Below are positions 36,091-45,000 of a DNA stretch of 64,000 nucleotides, piece after piece; positions within the stretch are counted from its first letter, which is position 1, and each line of letters opens with the position of its first letter. The translations under genes and the position numbers were made by a program. This stretch comes from Lingula anatina (taxonomy: Eukaryota > Brachiopoda > Lingulata > Lingulida > Lingulidae), in the NCBI RefSeq assembly GCF_001039355.2, contig NW_019776127.1, forward strand, positions 34,108 to 98,107, given 5' to 3'. The notes beneath the pieces are model-generated. The model was given only the letters and a program-made list of their open reading frames with translations, was not told where the DNA came from and searched no databases.

Positions 36091-38937
36091 CTATCCTCTT
36101 TGGAAATCAGCAGGAACGTCCTGGAAGCCATCCAAATCAAGAAGACGGGTAAGTCTCAACAAAATGATGGTGCCTTCCTACCTCACCTAAACATCTCTTT
36201 CTTACAACAAAAGGCGTGTGGTGGGCAAGTACATGTATCATTTATTTCTAATTTGCAATAATTCATTAAATTAAACCATAGGCACATATAAACTTAAAGG
36301 TCTAACTTACCCATATAGGGCTTCACTGCATGGGGCCAGCACATTCTCTGACGGTTCATCGCTCGAATCAGTGTCCAGGACAGACAAATTCTGTGTTGGC
36401 TCATCACAGGAACCATTGTCGGGGACGTCTTGTCTGCCGCCAGTGGCCCTCACACTTCCCCGCCCTTCTGCGTCTTTGGAGTTTGGGTTATTGTCAAAAT
36501 ATTAATGTAAGGGAGTGTTGGAAAATATCCGTATTGTCTGGATGCAATTATATTTTAATAACATGATTTGGGGTGAGTATTTATTCAACTCACTTGCCCC
36601 ACATCCTTTTTTCTTCAGCATTTGTTGTTTGTGAGCCAAATATTAATATTTGATTGCATATATTAAGGTGATAAAGGCCACGATGATATGATACTAAGGT
36701 AAAAGTGTATTTAACTATTATATAATTGTATACCAGCAGTGTAAAACCCAATTAAAACATTAATCAATGAATTAACCAGTCAATAATCGCATATTCGTGT
36801 CTCGTGTCTGACACTGATTTGTATACAGACTTGACGTCTAATATGAAATACTTCAATTTCAAAGGTATGCCTAGGTAAAAAAAAAAAAAAAAAAAAAAAA
36901 AATCTCAGATCTCATATAAGACATCTGCCTGGAGAAGTGTGTTGTCAGGTGTGTCGCTACCAACTAACTGACTACCGTGTCTGTTGCACTGCTGCATTAT
37001 GAAATATGCACCTATTTGATTGGGTAGTGATCCTTTGGGCTGGTCAAAGCTTTGCATTGGCAAAGCATGGTTCTGTATAGAAAGTATTCATATGTCGACA
37101 ACTACTGCATACATTATTTGAAATTTTGTAAGCAAGTGGTCGGTTGTGTAATGCACAAAATGAGTTAAGCAGTGTTTTACAAAGTTGTTTATCTGTTGCA
37201 GAATGTCACGAAAAAAAATGGACTAAATGTGAGATATTTGACCGATGTCAGGGATTTTTTTCCAGATTAAAGTCTAAAAACATATCCCAAGGAATACCTT
37301 TCCACTTGAGAGCCCTGATAGCAGCTAAAAGAGGTCGGGCGTAACAGTGGCCGTTACTGTGACTAGACACTGACATATGGGTCTTTTGTAGGCGTATTAA
37401 ACTCTTTTAAATCCGATAATAAGGAAATATGGTTATCCAAAAGATCGTTTTAATGGTCAATGACATCAAACTATAATAAAAAAGCCATTTAAACATGATT
37501 TTTATCCTTATTTACATTAATCAGTCAGCAAAGAGAAAAAAATGATGAAAAATGATTAGGAAAAAAATTCATATTGAATGTCAAACCTGTAATGTTTCCC
37601 TTTTCAAACGTATGCATAAACTTAATGATAGAAAATTATTTTGAAAATTGGCGATGAGCACTCTGCCAATGTTTTGCAACAGTTCTGATATTTTGCTGTG
37701 GGATTCTTAGTATTTGAAAGAATGTTAACTTTTTACTCACCGAGGGATTTGTGCATGTCACCCTTCATTGTCAATTGTGTGTAAAGAAAAAATAGTGTCT
37801 CGAGGTCTAATTTCTGCCGTTTTGTTTCAGTCAAGAATTCGTCATATGCTCCTTTCTTCAGATATCCACCTAATTAAAACATCTCAAAGGTTGTAAATGG
37901 TTACTTTTGAGCTGCGTGTTATATCGTCATTTCATTAAAAAATTATGTAAGAAAATTGATCGACATTTCATTATTTCTTTGTTTAGTCTCACCATTACAC
38001 TTGCGGTGATGTGTTTTGGATCCAATGCAGTTTTCCACCCTATCATCAGCAATGGAGACTGCTACACATTCCCTTAAAAAAGTTCTGAAAGACATGTAAA
38101 TCGTCCAGTGAAACGGAGCAGACACGAACATATGGTTAAGATTTTCATTGTTTCTGTTACACCAACTAATTACGATACATATGCCTATTGTAACTTTCAT
38201 TAATTATTGGAGTGAATTTATGCAATCGTGAAAATGCACAAGCTCTTGCTTCACCAGAAATTTTAAGGCATATTTCGCCTTATATTTTAGGTAAATAAGA
38301 TTTAGCTGGCCGGGTTTTGTTTGTTTATATATATAAATGTCGTCAGCTTAGTAAAAGCTGTCAACATTTTGGCAGGTGGACAGGATTTTTTTGTCTCTTC
38401 CGGCCCTGTCTAGGACATAAAGTCTTTCATATACAGGCAGTTTTGTTTGGAACCGTGGATAAAGCATCCGCAATAGCACATACTAGTACAGGATTAATGA
38501 CACGGTGTTTCTATTAATTAAAAATATATTTTATGTTATTGAATTTTTTTTATAGTTGGATTTTTGGTTTAATAAATGGCATTTCTCATTTTATGGGAAT
38601 TGCTTTTGTCGGATTTTTTTTCTAAATCATGTAAGATAAAAAAAAAAAAAAAATACCCATATGAGGGTTCCTGGCTTAGAATAGACACATGTTGTAGCTG
38701 GGCCCAGTATTCAGGACGTTTTACCAGTCACTTATGGTTCTCGTTTACAAACGATATTTATACTTTCCTCTGTACGCACCAGAGTAACGGTGTTTTAAGC
38801 ACACATAATAAAATGTCAAACATACCCACATAGGGGTTCCTGGCTTGGTGCAGGCACATCATGTGGCGGTTTACCACCAGTGTTCAAGACGTCCTGTATC
38901 TGTCTGCTTCCAGTGGCCCTCACACTTCCCAGCCCTC
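23273..38937 (-). CDS. IAP gene B: multi-BIR, UBA, RING E3 ligase (phase-consistent exon chain)
   Basis: Sixteen minus-strand segments with GT/AG borders fit one frame: 38826-38937, 37993-38084, 37741-37869, 36311-36473, 35354-35715, 34506-34670, 31362-32495, 30918-31082, 28897-29274, 28450-28614, 27701-27856, 25475-25650, 25172-25199, 24349-24687, 23880-23957, 23273-23469. The chain has up to five BIR domains, a UBA, a Lys-rich linker and a C-terminal RING, resembling cIAP/BIRC2-3 proteins that ubiquitinate signalling and death factors. The C-terminal eight exons are well supported. Joining the 5' exons (above 32.5 kb) is inference. An alternative start is the Met in [10 protein letters not shown] inside 31362-32495, which would give a shorter four-BIR protein. 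Tandem paralogous genes are also possible. Confidence 0.6.
23880..23957 (-). CDS. Gene B exon: lysine-rich linker between UBA and RING
   Basis: The exon is 78 nt, phase 1 to 1, acceptor TTTATTTCAG and donor CAGGG|GTGAGC. It encodes [16 protein letters not shown] followed by an acidic tail (PKDSDDRG). The basic run could act as a nuclear localisation or nucleic-acid-binding patch, which is inference. A degraded copy lies at 55025-55095. Confidence 0.7.
24349..24687 (-). CDS. Gene B exon: UBA domain
   Basis: The exon is 339 nt, phase 1 to 1, acceptor TTTGTACGCAG and donor ATACTG|GTACAT. It encodes [20 protein letters not shown] and further helices through LLDAVLNIE. The MGF motif and position before the RING mark a ubiquitin-associated domain as in cIAP1/2. 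The Gln/Ala/Pro-rich tail is variable linker. The end phase fits the lysine-rich exon. Confidence 0.82.
24838..24996. mobile_element. Short intronic element, relative of 2537-5461, 5-bp duplication AAATA
   Basis: About 159 bp bounded by CAGGGCC...GGCCCTG inverted ends and flanked by AAATA on both sides (24833-24837, 24997-25001). It consists of G/C-rich foldback sequence including GGGGCAGCTGCCCC, matching both halves of the larger element in inverted orientation. It lies in the intron between the UBA exon and the microexon. Confidence 0.65.
25172..25199 (-). CDS. Gene B microexon, 28 nt
   Basis: Bounded by acceptor CTCCCCAG and donor CAAG|GTTAGTC. It encodes AQAQAQIPQ. It is required because exon 25475-25650 ends in phase 0 while the UBA exon starts in phase 1, and 28 nt converts the phase exactly. 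The pseudogene exon 1-163 begins with a similar AQA sequence. Confidence 0.65.
25475..25650 (-). CDS. Gene B exon: C-terminal half of the last BIR
   Basis: The exon is 176 nt, phase 1 to 0, acceptor TTAATAACAG and donor CCCG|GTAAGC. It encodes [20 protein letters not shown] and then [14 protein letters not shown]. All four zinc ligands (C-x2-C, H-x6-C), the Trp and the DDP turn are present. With 27701-27856 it forms the BIR nearest the UBA, equivalent to BIR3 of cIAPs, which is often the caspase-9 or IBM-binding BIR. Confidence 0.85.
25841..27490. mobile_element. Inverted pair of Tc1-type transposon 3' halves (intronic)
   Basis: The outer arms 25841-26490 and about 26850-27490 are inverted repeats of about 90 percent identity, ending TTGGTCAAAAAGGTTGTCCC and its inverse. 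Each arm contains the C-terminal coding part of a Tc1-like transposase running outwards. On the plus strand this includes [11 protein letters not shown] near 26940-26975, the block with the third catalytic acid. The right copy extends further inward (to about 26580) than the left. No intact ORF remains. It sits in the intron between the two exons of the last BIR. Confidence 0.7.
27701..27856 (-). CDS. Gene B exon: N-terminal half of the last BIR
   Basis: The exon is 156 nt, phase 1 to 1, acceptor TTTTTACCCATTAG and donor GCCG|GTAACT. It encodes [19 protein letters not shown] and [10 protein letters not shown], the first helices and strand of a BIR. The codon split joins exactly to 25475-25650 (YAG-FGDN). 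Confidence 0.85.
28374..28415 (+). repeat. Poly-A tract (about 42 A) beside a duplicated BIR exon
   Basis: The long A-run lies next to the donor of exon 28450-28614. A shorter, interrupted run sits at the equivalent place in the second unit (30857-30884). It marks the paralogous position in both units. Confidence 0.7.
28450..28614 (-). CDS. Gene B exon: C-terminal BIR half plus linker (copy 1)
   Basis: The exon is 165 nt, phase 1 to 1, acceptor TTTGTTTTAG and donor GAGA|GTAAGC. It encodes [20 protein letters not shown], with the H-x6-C ligands, then a Ser/Thr-rich linker. It is nearly identical to 30918-31082 and close to 34506-34670. It completes the BIR begun in 28897-29274. Confidence 0.8.
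28897..29274 (-). CDS. Gene B exon: BIR N-terminal half, derived by tandem duplication
   Basis: The exon is 378 nt, phase 1 to 1. It encodes a Ser/Thr-rich linker, then [25 protein letters not shown], the CAFC pair and LRNWEPG, and joins to 28450-28614. It is a copy of the 3' third of exon 31362-32495. Compared with that copy it has a 4-nt insertion that turns the sequence into CTTTTCCCACCCAG, a strong acceptor in the right phase. Upstream, similarity continues to about 29360 but out of frame, so the exon could only be used from this new acceptor. Confidence 0.65.
29369..29706 (-). other. Duplicated intron sequence (copy of 28045-28375)
   Basis: Intron sequence of the second tandem unit, aligning with 28045-28375 (shared CATGAAGTACGC, TTTATAAAATG-CCGATATAAT, CACCAGAG-GCTCGAATTATC). 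It shows that exons and introns were duplicated together. Confidence 0.65.
29707..30845. mobile_element. 1.1-kb insertion in one duplicated intron, short inverted ends
   Basis: Absent from the paralogous intron of the first unit, which goes straight from AAAACTGTTTG into poly-A. The ends CCAGAAATGTGC and GTGCATTTCTGG are imperfect inverted repeats. The interior has no recognised transposase, so it resembles a non-autonomous DNA element. Boundaries are accurate to a few bases, and a TGTT duplication is possible. Confidence 0.55.
30918..31082 (-). CDS. Gene B exon: C-terminal BIR half plus linker (copy 2)
   Basis: The exon is 165 nt, phase 1 to 1. It is nearly identical to 28450-28614, with one amino-acid difference visible (GNN for GNI after EV). 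It completes the BIR begun at the 3' end of exon 31362-32495. Its H-x6-C ligands are intact. Confidence 0.8.
31362..32495 (-). CDS. Gene B large exon: N-terminal region, one whole BIR and the first half of the next
   Basis: The exon is 1134 nt, phase 1 to 1, acceptor TTTTGTTCTGCTTCAG and donor AACCAG|GTACGAGC. After a 150-residue region of unknown function comes a complete [24 protein letters not shown], the CFSC pair, REWARGDDP and H-x6-C. Then a Ser/Thr-rich linker leads to the N-terminal half of a second BIR ([20 protein letters not shown]). The frame is fully open. Near its start, [10 protein letters not shown] offers a Met that could be the initiator if there is no upstream coding exon. 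Confidence 0.82.
32496..34340 (-). other. Intron or upstream region of the large BIR exon
   Basis: Contains (ATTT)n at about 33805-33852 and a partial duplication of the exon's acceptor region: CACTTTCGAGCAT and CTGAAGCAGAACAA recur at 33206-33242. The sequence near 32640 recurs near 32755. The open plus frame at 32979-33230 has no recognised domain. Confidence 0.45.
34353..34470 (-). pseudogene. Truncated copy of the BIR C-terminal/linker exon
   Basis: Repeats the 3' part of exon 34506-34670: [11 protein letters not shown] through GGSTTGSE and the donor GAGA|GTAAGC. It lacks the half that carries the His and Cys zinc ligands and has no clear acceptor. It is probably a remnant of a further tandem duplication. 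Confidence 0.6.
34506..34670 (-). CDS. Gene B exon: C-terminal BIR half plus linker (copy 3)
   Basis: The exon is 165 nt, phase 1 to 1, acceptor TTTGTTTTAG and donor GAGA|GTAAGTACG. It encodes [20 protein letters not shown] and then [14 protein letters not shown]. Frame and zinc ligands are intact. It pairs with 35354-35715. It is more diverged from copies 1 and 2 than they are from each other. Confidence 0.72.
34671..35353 (-). other. Intron between the two exons of the 5'-most BIR
   Basis: Shows patchy similarity to the equivalent introns (for example GGTAAATTTTGGAATG near 35235, also at 31245 and 28780). No other feature. Confidence 0.45.
35354..35715 (-). CDS. Gene B exon: linker and N-terminal half of the 5'-most BIR
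   Basis: The exon is 362 nt. With acceptor CTGCTGTCAAG it runs from phase 2 to phase 1, which fits the upstream exon 36311-36473 (ending in phase 2) and the downstream 34506-34670. It encodes [16 protein letters not shown] (Thr for Pro after NW), [13 protein letters not shown] and LRNWEPG. Compared with 31362-32495 the linker is rearranged and its 5' border sits next to an (ATT)n microsatellite. The acceptor is only moderately convincing. Confidence 0.58.
35736..35774. repeat. (ATT)n microsatellite
   Basis: About 13 ATT units directly upstream of the 5'-most BIR exon. It marks the point where homology to the other BIR exons stops. Confidence 0.9.
36040..36087. repeat. (AC)n microsatellite
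   Basis: About 24 AC units preceded by a run of nine C. It lies in the intron between exon X1 and the BIR exon. Confidence 0.95.
36311..36473 (-). CDS. Exon X1 (acidic Ser-rich segment, unidentified)
   Basis: The exon is 163 nt, phase 1 to 2, with a consensus donor GG|GTAAGT and acceptor AACTCCAAAG. It encodes [15 protein letters not shown] and then an acidic Ser/Asp/Glu-rich stretch ending EALYG. It is a paralogue of exon X2 (38826-38937), and a third fragment lies at 38652-38735. No known domain. Low complexity suggests a disordered linker. Confidence 0.6.
36824..37591 (+). mobile_element. Internally deleted copy of the Tc1 family (768 bp)
   Basis: Both TIRs match 3283-4946 (left TACAGACTTGACGTCTAATA). 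The 5' third aligns to about 37230 and the 3' third from about 37260, so most of the transposase is missing. A long poly-A (about 36878-36901) lies inside. Intronic, between exons Z and X1. Confidence 0.7.
37741..37869 (-). CDS. Exon Z (unidentified)
   Basis: The exon is 129 nt, phase 1 to 1, acceptor GTTTTAATTAG and donor CTCG|GTGAGTA. It encodes [20 protein letters not shown] and a helical [18 protein letters not shown]. No family is recognised. A degenerate copy with a stop lies at 55175-55270. The good donor and matching phases with Y and X1 support a real exon. Confidence 0.62.
37993..38084 (-). CDS. Exon Y (unidentified)
   Basis: The exon is 92 nt, phase 2 to 1, acceptor CATGTCTTTCAG and donor AATG|GTGAGAC. 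It encodes [20 protein letters not shown] and [11 protein letters not shown]. The Cys/His content could suggest a small metal site, but no motif is recognised. The phases fit X2 upstream and Z downstream. Confidence 0.6.
38085..38651 (-). other. Intron between exons Y and X2
   Basis: AT-rich, with a poly-A near 38637-38653. No coding signal seen. Confidence 0.4.
38652..38735 (-). pseudogene. Fragment of a third exon X copy
   Basis: Aligns with the 3' part of exon X2 (shared CCCATATGAGGGTTCCTGGC versus CCCACATAGGGGTTCCTGGC on the plus strand, then ACACATGT and CCAGT-TTCA-GACG). The rest is missing and no donor is intact. Confidence 0.5.
38826..38937 (-). CDS. Exon X2 (paralogue of X1)
   Basis: The exon is 112 nt, phase 1 to 2, acceptor CAATGTGGCAG and donor TGG|GTATG. 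It encodes [20 protein letters not shown] and ends SQEPLCG. It matches X1 in GSVRATG and in the exon end. Exons upstream of this were not found in the window, so the gene's 5' end is unknown. Confidence 0.55.
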
Positions 38938-39299
38938 CTGCCACATTGTAGCCTGGGGAATGGTCAAAATATTCATATAAGTGAGGATTGAATAAATATC
39001 CAATTCCTGGCTGCATTAGGGCATTTTTGTGGTGTGTTAGGACATTTTAAACAATGTCAAGATGATAACAGCTACTGGTGGGCTTATAACAACCCGATTT
39101 CCTATTGGCAATTTGCTGTTAAAGTCTTGAACTAACAAAAACAGTCACTACTCCTGCCACGTCCATGTATACTGTTACAAGGGTACCCATAGGTTTACTT
39201 TTGCTATTACATAACAAGTGGGCAACCGATAGTCGTACATATTGGGCGGGGGTCTTAGGGGCCATCTATGCCGTTGGTGTAGCGACGTCCATATAAAGA

Positions 39300-40520
39300 T
39301 GTTTGGATATGTTGTACCATGTTCATGTACAGTAGTAATAATAATTGTGTTTCCGTTGTACAATGTTTTAAAAAAGTTTGGAATGTTTTTATCCCTATAT
39401 ATATCCTGTGAATAGAAGGGGGCCGACAATCAACGGAGAGCCGTCTAAATCCTTTCAAAATTCGAAAGCAAAAACACAATAGTTTAGGCGTAATAACACA
39501 CAATACCTTAGGCGAGTGAACCCCATGACGCCGGTATCTGTGGACCAGTGCGCGCGCAACAATTCGCTGTAGCAAAGTGTAATTAACAGCAGGACACATC
39601 AGCCAGAAGGTCGCAATTGTTTGTTGTGGCGATATGATTATAGCTGTAAGAGGCTTGAACTCATGCTACCGCGTGCCACTAAACTGTCTCCCGTAGCGAA
39701 CTGTCCATTTTTTTACTAGTTTGGCACGCGCAGCTGATTATCTTTTAATTGTTCCTAACATACTGCTAGTTAAATTTGTTATCCAGTATTTTATTCGATA
39801 TGAACTTTTAGTCAAAAATTGAACAAAGTAAAATTTGTTTAATGAACATGCGTGAGCGTCAGCATCAACCACAAAAAATTCTTGTTGCATTAATTTATAA
39901 ATGAATAATTTATTTATAAACTTACTGATTCGGATATTTATAAAATATGAAGGACAATAAATGAGGAATAAGGAAAAAAAAAACAGCGGATAGCATTTTC
40001 AAAAAGGAACAGTACATGGCAAAAATATTACTTATACTATATTTATATTGTGATGTTTAAATTGAATGAGGTGCATTGACAGAGGCGCAAGGAGAATACA
40101 ACTCCAACGTGCATAAGGGGGACCTATGACATTTTGATCACACAATACATGAGAGTACGGTCAATTTAAAGTGTAAGTCATCAGTTATAGAGGAGGGAGT
40201 CTTAACATAGCCCGCTCTCTATTGTTAAATGCGACTGTTATTATCTCTCGAACAAGCTTAAACCATGCCCATACAATTACTGTGACTCCGGCTGCCATGC
40301 AGAAACGCCATGTCAAACATATTTTGATACATTGAGAAACATGGTACACTAGCGACTTGTTTTAGATCACTCAAGTAAGAATGCATGCATGAGATACCTG
40401 AGGAAAAACAATCAAGTATCCAACTGATGTATTAATTGAAATTGCACAGTACATGTAACTAGACCTTTGTTCTAACTCAGTAGTTTGGAATAGAATGCTT
40501 GGACAAATAGATTTTATTCA
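39300..40520. repeat. Low-copy repeat with an inverted copy at 57610-60740
   Basis: The reverse complement of this 1.2-kb segment aligns with 57610-58590 and then with 60490-60740. In the right copy, 58590-60490 is an insertion. A short third copy in direct orientation lies at 56250-56370. Shared blocks include CAGTACATGTAACT, GACTTGTTTTAGAT and AAACTATTGTGTTT. No ORF or retroelement motif was recognised, so it is either a segmental duplication or an unknown transposon. Confidence 0.6.
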
Positions 40521-41529
40521 TCTCGCTTATACCTAGTGCGTGATGCTGGTATCACCCGAGGAAACGCCTTCACTGAACCTTCTACCTGAAGTCCCCTAGC
40601 TGAAACAAAAAATGCCCCTATTCAACATGATCTATTTTGTAAACAATACTTGCCTAGATTTTGCTTGGGTTGATCATCGTCATTGTTTGCCTACTATCAC
40701 TGTAATGCGAGCTAAACGACAGACAACTTATAAATATCATATGTGTTACTGTGTTAATGACCACGTTAAGTTAAGATAAAACGATATCGGTGATTTAATC
40801 CATCCAAAATATTTATATTGCTTCTTTTAATACCAGTGTTAGGTTAATACCAAATCAAATCAAGCCTTTTGTTTAAATTGTCGTAAATTAAGTAAAGCTA
40901 TTAGTAACATGGGCGTAACTAGGCATACGCATGGATACAATGTGCGTTCTATTTTTTTAGCAAACCATGATATTATTTTATATAAATTTAGTGTATTTTT
41001 CACGGAATATAAAAAAAATCGTCTGCTTATTAAAGTCACCTGTATGTACAAATCCTCTGTATCAATTGTATAGGCACAATTGTTTTGAGTCCCCCCCCCC
41101 CCCCCCGTCTTGCAAACTGAGGTAAACAATGCCTGTAACATTAACAAGTCCTATCTTAATCGTCCATCTAACTGAAACTTCCTTTACCCCTCAATTGGAG
41201 GGTTCAGTGGCCCTCAACTCGGAGCTCCCGCAACCCTGGGGGCACTAGATATAATCTGGACACCAGGTTTAAGAAGGAACTAGAGAAACAAAGGAAACAT
41301 TTTCCGGCAAAGCTTCAAAGAATTTTGACACGGACTTGACCAAGCTTACCCCTCCAAACTAACAGGGTGACATGGGCAATTTTTACAAACAAATAATTAA
41401 AGTGATAATAACTCTTCGTTTCGGCCAAAAAATGAATTTTCCTGGAATAAACAACAATTTTCCCATACTTACCAATGGTTAATGAATCCATTTTTACATT
41501 CAAAGTTAGTCCCTGTTTTTTTTCTAAAA
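40521..41529. other. Non-coding, no recognised feature
   Basis: AT-rich, with a run of 15 C near 41092-41106. No exon-like segment was found. Confidence 0.4.
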
Positions 41530-41725
41530 AGTTTGGTTTTTTTGTTAAAATCTCTTAAGAGAGTATAGCCATCAATGGAGGTCATGTGGTCTAAAGACAA
41601 GCTCAGATATCAGAATAATAGCTATAACAGCCGTTTTTGTAGGAAAACGGAATATATTATATTTTTATGAGTCATTCACAATGTTTTTATTGTGAAATAC
41701 AGATTTCATACGAAGAGTTAAGTAC
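41530..41725. repeat. Dispersed repeat shared with 12036-12240
   Basis: Same family and orientation as 12036-12240. It contains the hairpin-forming CACAATGTTTTTATTGTGAA. Confidence 0.55.
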
Positions 41726-41869
41726 CAGTCTCTGTAAGGTTCAGAATAGGGTGGCACATGACCCTCTCAGATATTGATGAAAATTGGTGTATTTGTTCAT
41801 TATAGCCCCAAACCAACACAATGGATATTGGTTTGTTTGAATCACCCTCGGTTGCCATGGTAACAGCAC

Positions 41870-43135
41870 TTAAAATTTTTCACCCAAGATGGCGGAATCC
41901 AGATTGCAAAATTTCAATTTCAGCTATATTTGAGCTAAAAATACCATAAATGTGGATAAATAAACATTTTTCATTTTCAGACATTGTTAAATATCATATC
42001 CTATTTGAAATAAAAACATATAAATAAATGTTCTTGGTGGCCTTTAAATATTAGAAAAATAACTTTGAAAATGGGGAATTTTCAAAAATTCCAATTTTTG
42101 CTAAAATGCCAAAGCCATCTATTATCACCATGAACTACATAAGAAAGTACATGTACTGTCCTTTTATAATCAAAAATAATTTTTTTTTCAAACACATTTT
42201 TCAAAAAATTATTCAAATTTTAAAATTCTTAATCCAAGATGGCGGCAACCAAATTGCACATTTTACATATGTGTGTATATTAAAAATAACAAACATGGTT
42301 AAATATATATTTTATATTTGTATGTTGCAAAATCCCAAATCTTGATTAAGTGAAAAACATAAAAAATATTATTTTTTGCTGGCTTTAAAAAATTAAAAAA
42401 ATAACTTTGAAAATGGGGAATTCAAAATTTTGCTAAAATGCCCAAATTTGCCATTTTCAAATACACTTTTCATAGACTGGCCAAAGCCACCTATTATCGA
42501 CATACATTACATAAGGAAGTACATATACTGAACTGTTTTAATCAAAAATATTTTTTTTTCAAACACATTTTTCAAAAAATTATTCAAATTTTAAAATTCT
42601 TAATCCAAGATGGCGGCAATCAAATGGCAAAATGTCCCTATTTCTGCTTTAAACTAAACAAGCATGGATAAAAACACACATTTCATTGTTGTATCCTGCT
42701 AAATATTATATCCTGATTTAGTCAAAAGCATATTACTTAATATTTTAAACAGTCCTAAAAATTAGAAAAAAAAAACTCTTAAAATGGCAGATTTCCAAAA
42801 TTTCAAATTTTAGCTAAAAAGCAAAAATTTTGCCATTTTGAAATACATATTCATAGACTGGCCAAAGCCACCTAATATTGTCATACATTATAAGTGAATG
42901 TTTTGAGTTAATTAAAAAAACATTTTTTTTCAAACAAAAAAAAAATTGCAAATTTTAAAATTCACAATCCAAGATGGCGTCAACCTAATAGCAAAATTTC
43001 CATATTTCCCTATTTCTGCTTTAAAAATGAATTAAAACACAAATCTTGTACTTGTGTCCTGCTAAATAACTTGAATTAGTCAAAAGCACACAGGTAAATA
43101 TTTTTGTGCTCTTTAAAAAACTTTAAAATGATGAA
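41870..43135. repeat. Tandem repeat, about 360-bp unit, 3.5 copies, with CCAAGATGGCGGC core
   Basis: Four CCAAGATGGCG cores occur at 41884, 42234, 42605 and 42969, spaced 350, 371 and 364 bp apart. Between them the units share AACTTTGAAAATGGGGAATT, CTGGCCAAAGCCACCTA and TTTTCAAACACATTTTTCAA. Unit identity falls along the array. The core equals the vertebrate YY1 consensus (AAGATGGCGGC). Whether that has meaning here is inference. No coding potential. Confidence 0.75.
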
Positions 43136-44130
43136 TTTTCACAATGGGACAATGGGTGTTAATCTTTCAGGGTCATACAATAACAGCAATGTGGTGGTAT
43201 TCTTTTGGTTGACATCCAATAGTTGAGAAATATCTCCTGCCAGTCTCAGCTTCAGTTTCAATCTCTTGTGGACTTTCTACCACTGTCCAGGAAAAAAATC
43301 CCTTATTCATAAACTACTATCTGTAATGTGCGTGGATTTAGCAGTGCCCACCCCAGATTAGTTAACATTTTTATTTGATTCTTTTAATTGTATATGAATA
43401 TATTTTAAACAATCACAGTGAAATGAAACTTGTATTTAGTTTTTCTTATTTGAAAGAAAATGAGGCATCTTCTCTGCATAGTAGTAAATTATATGATTAT
43501 TTATTATGGTGTTCAGCATTTTTGTCACAAGCTTAAAATACCAATATATATTTTCCCTCATGCTCCTTGCCCTAAGATGTTCATAATTTATTAATTTTGC
43601 TAATTTTCTTTTGGTATACAACTTATTTGTAAGCATATTTGTTGTAGGTAAAGTCCATTGGTAACCAGCTACACTATAAGAAGTTGTGATATCAAAGCAA
43701 AGCAGTTATCAATGTTAAGGGTGCCTCAACATGATAGTATTTGATGCATTTTGTCCCTAGAATCATGCATGATCATACATTTTGACGAGTCCAACATCTG
43801 CCTCAGCACTGAGGACTAATTTGGCATGTTACAATCAGGTAGAAAGTATCATTATGATAATTCCCCCAATTTTAAGTTACTATTTACAAATTTTAATGTA
43901 AAGAGTAAAGTTAGGTCACCTGCTAGAAATATGAGAAAAATTTATGGATAACACAGACTTTATGATATCAAAACTGTGGGAGCATTATACTAAGCAGGAC
44001 TTGATTAGGTGAGTCTTTAATAGAAATAGCATGATTATCAAGGATTATAAAGCAAATCGTAAAGTAATGCTGTCTTGTTTTCTCATGTAGTATTTTTTTG
44101 TGACTGAAAATCTAATGTACTGCTATATCT
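43136..44130. other. Non-coding, no recognised feature
   Basis: AT-rich sequence between the tandem array and the LINE 3' end. Confidence 0.4.
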
Positions 44131-44520
44131 TTCCGAGAAAAACTGAGCTGCAAGACTAGTTTGTCAAATAAAGTGCAATAGTACACAACATATCACTCCC
44201 ATTCTGAAAGGATAAAACTGGCTGCTTGTACTTTGTATTATTTTTAAGGTGATACATACACAAGGACCATTATATTTATCTGATCCTATCTGTTTTAACT
44301 CACCATGGCGGTCCACACATTTTAATACTGATAATGACCTTATTTTAGAACAGTCTATTTTAGAGAAGGGGTGCCTCAAAAGTTATGGAGATTGGGCTTT
44401 TATAATCTATGCCCCCAAATTATGGAACGCCTTACCAAATTTTATAAGAAAAGCAGACGACTTTGACACTTTTAAATCCCTTCTTAAAACTCACATTTTT
44501 AAATCTGTCTATATCTCTTA

Positions 44521-44571
<51 letters not shown>

Positions 44572-44959
44572 NNNNNNNNNNNNNNNNNNNNNNNNNNNNN
44601 NNNNNNNNNNNNNNNNNNNNNNNNNNNNNNNNNNNNNNNNNNNNNNNNNNNNNNNNNNNNNNNNNNNNNNNNNNNNNNNNNNNNNNNNNNNNNNNNNNNN
44701 NNNNNNNNNNNNNNNNNNNNNNNNNNNNNNNNNNNNNNNNNNNNNNNNNNNNNNNNNNNNNNNNNNNNNNNNNNNNNNNNNNNNNNNNNNNNNNNNNNNN
44801 NNNNNNNNNNNNNNNNNNNNNNNNNNNNNNNNNNNNNNNNNNNNNNNNNNNNNNNNNNNNNNNNNNNNNNNNNNNNNNNNNNNNNNNNNNNNNNNNNNNN
44901 NNNNNNNNNNNNNNNNNNNNNNNNNNNNNNNNNNNNNNNNNNNNNNNNNNNNNNNNNNN

Positions 44960-45000
<41 letters not shown>

